Source: Diphasiastrum complanatum
Lineage: Eukaryota; Streptophyta; Lycopodiopsida; Lycopodiales; Lycopodiaceae
NCBI GenBank assembly: GCA_029204225.1
Contig: MU832120.1
Coordinates: forward strand, 22,110 to 86,109
Direction: 5' to 3'
DNA length: 64,000 bases
In this document: one piece after another, positions 56,828 through 64,000 of the stretch
Position numbering within the stretch: the first letter of the stretch is position 1
How the letters are laid out: every line of letters starts with the position of its first letter
Made by a program: the position numbers and the translations under genes
The notes under the pieces: generated by a model
The model's database searches: none
Told to the model about the DNA's origin: nothing
What the model saw: only the letters and a program-made list of their open reading frames with translations

Positions 56828-59800
56828 ATGGCAGATCTGGCAGGCATAGTCAACGTGAATGAGTATGAAATTCTTGCGAAGCAGAGGTTGCCAAAGATGG
56901 TATATGACTATTATGCATCCGGGGCAGAGGATGAGTGGTCTTTGAAAGAAAACCGAAGAGGTTATGAAAGCATCAGGTACTGGGAACGGTTTTGTTTCCC
57001 AATCTAATGACTTGTCTTTTGTGCATTTTAAGCACTGAGAAGCACAGAATTGCAAAGTGAAATGTAGTATGTATGTATCTCTGAGCTTTTGTTAATTGGA
57101 TGTTTGTTCTTGATGTTAGTCGGTTCTTTCCATTAAAAAAAAAACTTTGAATTGTTGACATGAATAGCAGTCTAGAATTTTTAGACTGCTTTTGGTAGTT
57201 CAGTTATTTGTGTGGGCAGGTTTAGACCTCGCGTGCTCGTGGATGTGAGCAACGTGGATACGTCTATCAATGTTTTGGGATTCAAAATCTCCACACCCAT
57301 TATGGTTGCTCCAACAGCAATGCTCAAAATGGCGCACCCAGATGGTATGGGATCTTAGATTTCTGTTGAATGCGGAAGGCATGTAACTTGGTTCTCACAT
57401 GATCGACTGTCATGCAGGAGAACTTGCTGTGGCACGAGCTGCAGCTGCTGCAGGCACGATCATGGTAAACTTTGCCTTTTCCTTGTACTGTTAATAACTC
57501 TTGGAAGCATGGCTGTGTCTTATAGACATTCTCTATAGCGGTTTCACCTACTAGACATGAATTTCTTACAGAAGGTCTCACGCCTTTAGAATTTGAGTTG
57601 CCTGTTCATTCCTTGCACAGATCTATGTAAATACCACAGATTTCTTTTCTGACATGTAGGAGCTAGTGCTGACTTGTGCAAGCTGGCTGCATAGAAAATA
57701 AGAAAAGGGAGTGACAACATTGAACTGTTTATTGAAAATTAGTTGCCCACAAAATCAGGAGATTCCAGCATCCCTCCCTTGGAGATGGGACTTGAAGGCA
57801 AGCTCTCTCATGTGTAAAAATTTTGGGCCCAGCCCAATGAAGTTCCTCCATGTGGTAAATCTTTATTGGCTAAAATCTGCATGCATTATGGGCATGCCTA
57901 TCTATACTGGGGTTCTCGTAAGTTATCAAAAATGGTTTCCCTCCGAGATCCTACAGCTTATGTGTTATCCCAAATTTTTTGAAGTCATTCTTCTTTTTTC
58001 GTATAACTGAGGTAATTCAGTGTGAGGGGACACAAGGGCAATGACAGGATATATCCAAGGCGGTTAGAGAGCATCACTGATCCGAATGGATTTTTCCGTC
58101 TGATAATTATTACAAAGAAGTATAAGGTTTGATAAGGAAACCCCATTGTTGCTGCCTCTGAGATAAAGTGGATTGAGATAAAAAGTATTGAAAATAAGTG
58201 GTAGTTACTAATAAGATTAGACGTAGTGCCAAATAGGGTGGAGCCAGCTACATACATATGCAATCACACCGCCTTTTGGTGAAGAAATATATAGTTTGTT
58301 CGAAAGTGAGGGCAGTAAGGTGTTTAAAGCTAGAGATGGCAACAGAGGTCCATTATATAGATCACCTACATCTATGAGGTGCTGCAAACAAAGAGTAAGT
58401 TGGGGATGATGATGGATTTTCTGCATAAATATTTATTTGACCCTAGGAACTAGTGAAGTTAATGAATAGAAGTAGGTTTTGGATAGTTACAAATTTTGGC
58501 TTATAACAAAATGCTCGATGTAATCTATGTGACACCTTTGACTTCACTGTAGTATACACCACAATTAGACAGGAATGTATGGTTTTCTTCGTATTGAGAA
58601 GCTACTTTATGATAGTTCTAGCAACAAGCTAAAGAAAATTCCATGAAATTTTTTGAAAGTTGAAAAAAGCACAAATTTGTGTTTTGTTGGCTCAGAAAAA
58701 AAAGTCGAGATGTTGGTTCTGAGAAGAAAGGAATTAGTTAGATTGTTGGCATATGATCATTCTCCACAAATCAAGATGTTGGTTCTAAGAAGAAAGGAAG
58801 TAAGTTAATGATCATTCTTCCTAGATTCATGTACATTTGGACGATTTCATCTTTCTAGGTGATTTTTTACCCCAGCAAAGGATACGTACTCCCATGGGTG
58901 CTAATTATGCAGTATCCCTACATATTTTTGCCTGTCATAAATTCAAATCTATTAAAGATTGATTTCCTTCAATACCTGTCCCATCAAACTGCAAACCCGA
59001 AATGAAGTTTATTGATGACTTTATTGCTCATGTTCTTCTTGATTGCGTTGCTATTTGCACAAACAGTTTTTTGCAGTTATCACCACTAGATGTATAGTTG
59101 AGCTCCCATGACTCTCTGGAGTAGGTCAGAACTTTAGAAGTTTGCAGCTAGAGTATGGTGGCATTAAGATAGCTCAAAAAATTATAATTTCTAATTCTAT
59201 TCATAATCTAGTAACTTCTATAGGTTTCGTCTTTGTGAAGATAGAGAACAAAGCTTAGAATTTATAAATGTTTTTTTTGCCCCCCTATTTGAAAAATGCA
59301 ATTGTTGTGTTGTTAAGGTTCTTAGGTAGATGAGTGCTTGTAGGATGAGCATTTTTTTCAAACAAGTGATCCCAAGAGGAAAAACAGCCCTGATTTTATG
59401 TCAAGGATGGTTGTTTAAGCTCTTACCATGTACCATGCGTGACATTGGTGGCTTTGATGCAGACACTGTCCAGTAATTCTACATGCTCAATGGAAGAGGT
59501 TGCAGAGACTGGTCCAGGTTTACGCTTCTTTCAACTTTACGTAAGTGGTTTGCAATTTCATCACTTGTTTGGCTAGTGATATATGTACTGCTACAATGTT
59601 CTGACACCATTTTTTAAACTAATGAATATATATCATCCCCAAAATTACACCAGTACATCAAATTTTAGTTTAAAAAATCACATTGGCTCAAAGAAAATCC
59701 TCTGATAGGATGGTTACTTCCGAGAATTTCTTGACCTTCGACTCTCTCTCTCTCTCTCTCACCCCGCCTTCACCGAGTTTGTTGCCTTCCTAATATCACC

Positions 59801-62800
59801 GTTTCTAGCAGTGATCTTTTTACCTTGATCAGACCCTTCCTTGCTACGTTAATTGAGCACCCGCTGTCTCGATCAATTGCTTGCTTGCATTGCGCTTACT
59901 GGGTTGCCGTTGCAATCAGGCAATGCTCCCATTACTGCTAGTACTACAAAGATCAGTTTCTTCCTATGCTTTGATCCTTTGTAGTATCAATCATGGACCT
60001 ACTGTTTCGATGGGGCCTGCCCACATGTTAATTAGGGTGCTGTCGACCCTTCCTCATTGTACTTGAGTCTTGACTAGCATGATAGAAGAAGGAAATTCTA
60101 CTTGGGGTGGATTCATACAATAGGCATGTTAGTTTGCCAGACCTTTTTCTCTGGGCTCCATTTGACATCCTACTACATGAGGCGATGAAACTTAGCTCCT
60201 AATTAACATGGGAAAGCAAGTACAAGAACATATTTTGGTATCTGGTCTGTTCTCCTGTCTATTATTGACAAGTCCTCAGGAACATAATTATTTACCACAG
60301 TTTCTAATCTGAAAGGAGGTGTCCCTTATTTATGATCAATGGAAGCGTTATTGATAGGTTTGATTTTGGAGGTCTGTTTCCATGGGTAATCTCTAGCACT
60401 GAACTTCTCAGGTTTCTTCTATCTGAGTTGCGGTCACTGAAGCAATTTTTCATCAACTTGTCAATACTTGTACAATCATAACAAGTGGCACTTCTAAGTA
60501 AGATTCTTGATAAGGGTGATTCTTTTCAACAGGTTTTTAACAACAGGAATTTCGTGGTTGAATTGGTTCATCGAGCAGAACTTTCAGGCTATAAAGCCAT
60601 TGTGGTTACTGTTGACACACCCAGACTAGGTCGAAGAGAGGCTGACATCAGAAATAGGTAACATTTCTGTTTTTGGGCTGTTCTGTTTCATTTCTGGAGG
60701 TATTGATCCATACTGTTGTGCATGATCGTTTGGAGGGGGTTAACTGAGTTGGTTAGCTTGGCATCCAAAGCTTCTTTGGTCCCAAGTTCTAGCCCCCCTT
60801 GGAATCCAAGATGCATACTGTTGTGCATGATCTCCCAACACTAATAAGGTCATGTTCTATGCTTAGCTGCATACCTTATTTGGTTTTATGCAGATTCGAC
60901 TTGCCACCTCATCTTACAATGAAGAACTTGGAGAAACTGAACACAATGAGCTCCAAGAGGGTGCGAACTTTGGGCCTGGAAGTGAGTCTCAATTCTAGTG
61001 AACCTTTTCGCTGACTTTAGACATAAACAGAGCCTCACGGGAAAACATGAACTAGTCACAATCTAATCAATGGCTGGTTCTTAATTGGGTCGATACAGAG
61101 ATGGCTGTCAAGAAAAGGAGTTGTTGTAGGAGACTGTAAGAACTTAAGAAAGCCATTTTGTGGCATTATGTGTGGTTCAGCTGCACTATTACAAAGAACA
61201 ATACGAGTTATAGTTGCTTAATTTTGGGATTGTTTGAAGCACTTTTTGGTTAAAAAGGCGAAATATACTTTACCAACATTGCACTCTAGAGAAGAAAAGT
61301 TCATAGAAAGCTGAATGTGATAGTCAACTATTTGTTTCATTTCAAAGAGAAAAAATTTAATTTTGCTCATTATGTTATCTTCTAACATGTGGACAGACAC
61401 CTAGTTCTTCACGGGGTTCGGTTGTCAGTCAGAAGGACAGGTCTCTTACTTGGAAGGTACCAACTTTCCACACATTTTTTTCTTAATTTTTTTTGTGCTC
61501 AATCAAAGCATCAATCAAAGCATGACACATGGAAGTGCATTGTAGCGGCTATAAAACTGGTGGTTTTTTTCGTTTGAATTATGTTACACTGATCCACTGC
61601 AGACCAGAGAAAAAAGAAAAAATTCAATATGAAAAATAGACATCTCCCTTGCAAGAAACAACAGATACTGTGGTTTTCTCAATTTCTTTTGCTGCTTTTT
61701 TATAATCGATCTAGACACAAGTTCTTCTCATTTACAGACCTCATTTAAGTTTTCACGGGACAGCAATATGTAACATACGGAATGACACAAGTGAACACTG
61801 GAGTGCTGTATGCAAATATTTTGGTCTATAACTATGCGCATTTCCCATCAGCTAATAGATATGATATGCAGCAGTTACACTGAGATCTTGACTAGTATCA
61901 TTTAGTGAATGACTTATTTCTACTGGCTGAATTTATATCTCAAAAGATTTTGGTATTTGTTGTCATATGTTTATGCCTCTCTTTTTCTGGAGTGTATTTC
62001 ACAAGAAAATCCAAGGCCCAAAATATTTTGGGCCGTAGATTTATCTGGAGCTGGAAAGTTGGCGCCTTAATTAAATCTCTGTAGGGTTTCAGAAAAATGA
62101 ACGAGGGCCATGACGTTGTTCAATTGAAAAATTCGAAAGAAATGCAAGCAGAACGTTCAAGAAACAACCTAAAGTATCCCTTTGGTGGGTTGGAAGATGT
62201 ATTATTTCAGCTAAATTTGTTTAAGGCCTGGCCGTGCTGCGCCAGGGGTCCAGCGCCGGCGGCGCGCGCGCGCCAGGGATCCAGCGCAGGCAGCGCACGG
62301 CATAATTACTCTCACTTTCTACGATCGTTCTCTGGATTGACAAATTTTAGAGTAACGTGCACCGATTTCATAGCTACTGTTCAATCTAAGTAATCTTGAA
62401 CCTGCAACCGGGGTGTCAAGCTTAGCATGATGTCAAAAATTGATCGGTCAATAATGACAGTGTCTTACCATTGCCAGTTTCTTGTCAGGAAATAGTCTCT
62501 AAAATCAACTGATGCCAGAGCATAGGCCCTCATGCCTCCCATTGCTAGTATGTGGACAAAGGTGGAGCTGACAGAAAGAAAAAGGCAAACTGGTACTGCA
62601 GCTCACATGCACAGAAGTGGCGCTGTCTATATTGTGGGCAAGAGTTTTCCAGCATTGTCACGAGGCTTGGGTCTCACTTTTTCGACTCCAGGATGTCTGA
62701 AAGAAGAAACACTCAGGAAAACCCTAAACAAAGAATCCCATAATTTTACTGATGCTCTACAAATTGTGAGGAGCTGTGTGCTACTGTATCCCAAAGTAAC

Positions 62801-64000
62801 TGTCAAGCAGCAAACAAACGACGTTGCAATTCGAAAAAACAAAAATGCTAAAAATGGCAAGAGGAGCTGGGAATATGTGTGGTGTGAGCATAAAAGCACC
62901 TCAAAAACATTTTACAACTATAATTAAGCATTTAGTACTGTTGCATACAAGAACAAGATCTGAAGAATCGGTTAACAGAGTTTAATCTGTGGTCGAGCAT
63001 AACAGCACGCAGATAATGGGCTAAAAATAACAAGCCACCACTACCGTTCAACCAACCATGAACAGCCTTGGAAAACGTTTAAAATCTACTTGCCAAAAAC
63101 ATTTGTAACAGCAGGAACAAAGTCTATTTTCCTATTAAATCCCAGAAGTTCAGAAGTTTTCCGGAAAAAAAAATTTCACATCTAGAACACTCAAAACATA
63201 GATAATGGCGATAACTCTTTCATACCCACTTTGTTTCTTTGAGTGGAAAAGAAGGACCTAACAGTCTTCGAGCTTTTACTTTTCATAACTCAAAACACAA
63301 AAATGATTGACATACTATCTATCTACAAAACTATGACTGTTCAGAACACTAGTAGACAGGCAAATGCATAAGACATCTGAAGATTCATTGTAGTAATTTG
63401 GATGTTCTGGATAGCCTTTAAAATTACATCCAACAGTAGGTTGCTCAAGCCACTTCACAGGATTATATGAAACATCCCCTTTGATCACTTGAATTTGTAA
63501 GTTTGAACTTTGCAGTATAATTAACTTTTGAAATGAATGTTAGATTCTGTTTCCTTTGTTTGGCACTTACAATGAAATCCAAGAGAAATGAAATAAACGT
63601 TTTGCTGGTTATAGGAAAGTGATCCAATAAAGAATTGAAGCTTAAAAATCATTGTGAGGAGTCTCCATCAATTTAGCATGACTTTTCTTACATGAAAGCT
63701 ATTATGACAAAATTGTAGGATCTCAGGTGGCTCCAGACTGTGACTAAGCTGCCTATTCTTTTGAAAGGTTGTTCTAACCAAGGAAGATGGTAAAAGTCCA
63801 TAACTTTCTCATATCCTTCAGATTGCTCAGATGCTATTGGTCCAGTGGAGCTTCATCAGTGTATCCTATGTGGTGCTATAGTCTAGAAGTTTCTCACATC
63901 CTTGTAATCTAACAACAGCCATTTTAGCCGTTGAAGCTGGAGCTAGTGGTATTATTGTGTCAAATCATGGTGCAAGGCAGTTGGATTACGTTCCAGCATC
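56828..64000 (+). CDS. GLO: Glycolate oxidase / (S)-2-hydroxy-acid oxidase, 5' nine exons
   Basis: Exons 56828-56976, 57220-57344, 57418-57464, 59463-59540, 60533-60657, 60894-60981, 61397-61456, 63719-63789 and 63919 to the window end encode about 275 residues of the roughly 370 expected; the rest lies beyond. This FMN enzyme oxidises glycolate (or longer 2-hydroxy acids) with O2, giving H2O2, in peroxisomes. The start [20 protein letters not shown] matches plant enzymes. By spinach numbering: Y24 (here Y28), Y129 (Y133), D157 (D161), R164 (R168), K230 (K240), H254 (H264), R257 (R267) are present. W108 is Asn (N112), as expected of hydroxy-acid-oxidase-like paralogues rather than classical glycolate oxidase. 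All exon phases agree except for one surplus base in exon 8. The peroxisomal signal would be past the window. Confidence 0.93.
60732..60818 (+). mobile_element. SINE-like sequence, copy 2, in oxidase intron 5
   Basis: 'AACTGAGTTGGTTAGCTTGG' followed by 'CATCCAAAGCTTCTTTGGTC' and 'CCCCTTGGAATCCAAG' parallels 55720-55812 throughout. The internal ATCCAAAG...CTTTGGT words can pair as a stem in both copies. Confidence 0.5.
62226..62302. repeat. GC-rich duplicated island in oxidase intron 7
   Basis: About 75 bp of almost pure G/C contains 'GCCAGGGGTCCAGCGC' and a near copy 'GCCAGGGATCCAGCGC' around GGCGGCGCGCGCGCG. The surrounding intron is AT-rich. Confidence 0.7.
62552..62743 (+). pseudogene. 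BED-like zinc-finger scrap in oxidase intron 7
   Basis: The frame contains [20 protein letters not shown] followed by HFF, matching W-x-C-x2-C-G-x2-F...RL-x-x-H of BED fingers in hAT transposases. There is no catalytic domain, so it is a transposon remnant. It differs from the 15754-16031 copy. Confidence 0.5.
62760..63718. other. Rest of oxidase intron 7, no feature recognised
   Basis: Intronic AT-rich sequence before exon 8. No element borders or coding traces were identified. Confidence 0.4.
63719..63789 (+). CDS. GLO: Oxidase exon 8 with a +1 frameshift
   Basis: The exon encodes [17 protein letters not shown], containing the catalytic lysine, then one extra T at 63769-63770, then VLTKED in the +1 frame before a GTAAAA donor. 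Exon 9 starts two bases into a codon (63919), which fits only if the exon is 70 rather than 71 bases long. Read literally, translation passes into CSNQGRW and stops at 63791. Either the allele is a pseudogene or this is a one-base assembly error in a TT run. Confidence 0.85.

Noticed and set aside
57711-58010. 99-codon frame in oxidase intron 3
   Set aside because: Lies inside a well-supported intron and shows no family resemblance.
61218-61400. Minus-strand frame opposite oxidase intron 6
   Set aside because: Random-looking sequence without domain or conserved start context.

Overview
The window looks like nuclear DNA of a land plant with a large, repeat-rich genome. Two host genes are split into many short exons separated by long AT-rich introns. 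Everything between them is broken Ty3/gypsy and Ty1/copia retroelements, LINE and hAT fragments, fold-back elements and long CT/GT microsatellites. The copia primer sites (TGGTATCAGAGC type) and the plant-style glycolate oxidase support a plant. The lineage cannot be fixed from sequence alone; a fern, gymnosperm or early-diverging angiosperm would fit the intron load.

Layout. 1-6.5 kb: gypsy debris (gag and RT-RNase H on +, gag-protease and RNase H on -) with an LTR (family 'LTR-A') inserted at about 3.4-4.06 kb. 7.57-28.7 kb: a P-class pentatricopeptide repeat (PPR) gene on +, rebuilt here from about 22 exons, with hAT, gypsy, fold-back and microsatellite material in its introns. 28.7-31.2 kb: no gene seen. 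31.2-38.4 kb: GC-rich palindromes at both ends of a block holding an unrecognised coding region, an LTR-A copy and a decayed copia integrase/RT. 38.4-39.8 kb: a degenerate 7-bp satellite. 39.8-40.8 kb: a LINE endonuclease fragment. 41.1-45.2 kb: one copia element (C) interrupted by the LTR of a second (D) that carries several tandem primer-binding-site copies. 45.2-52.3 kb: two copia elements on - (E and F). 52.3-56.6 kb: degenerate duplicated sequence, long CT tracts and a SINE-like copy. 56.8 kb to the window end: the first nine exons of a glycolate/2-hydroxy-acid oxidase gene on +.

The host genes are independent. The PPR protein would be an organelle RNA-binding factor by family. The oxidase would be a peroxisomal FMN enzyme of photorespiration or 2-hydroxy-acid catabolism. 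Neither is certainly intact. The oxidase has one surplus base in exon 8, where exon phases and conserved residues agree only if that base is ignored. Three PPR exon junctions do not agree in phase. Two PPR introns appear to use GC-AG splice sites.

Points most worth a second look: the dispersed GC palindromes around 31-38 kb with their unrecognised coding region, the tandem primer-binding-site array at 44.22-44.4 kb, the oxidase frameshift together with its substituted substrate-site tryptophan, and the intron-rich PPR gene itself.
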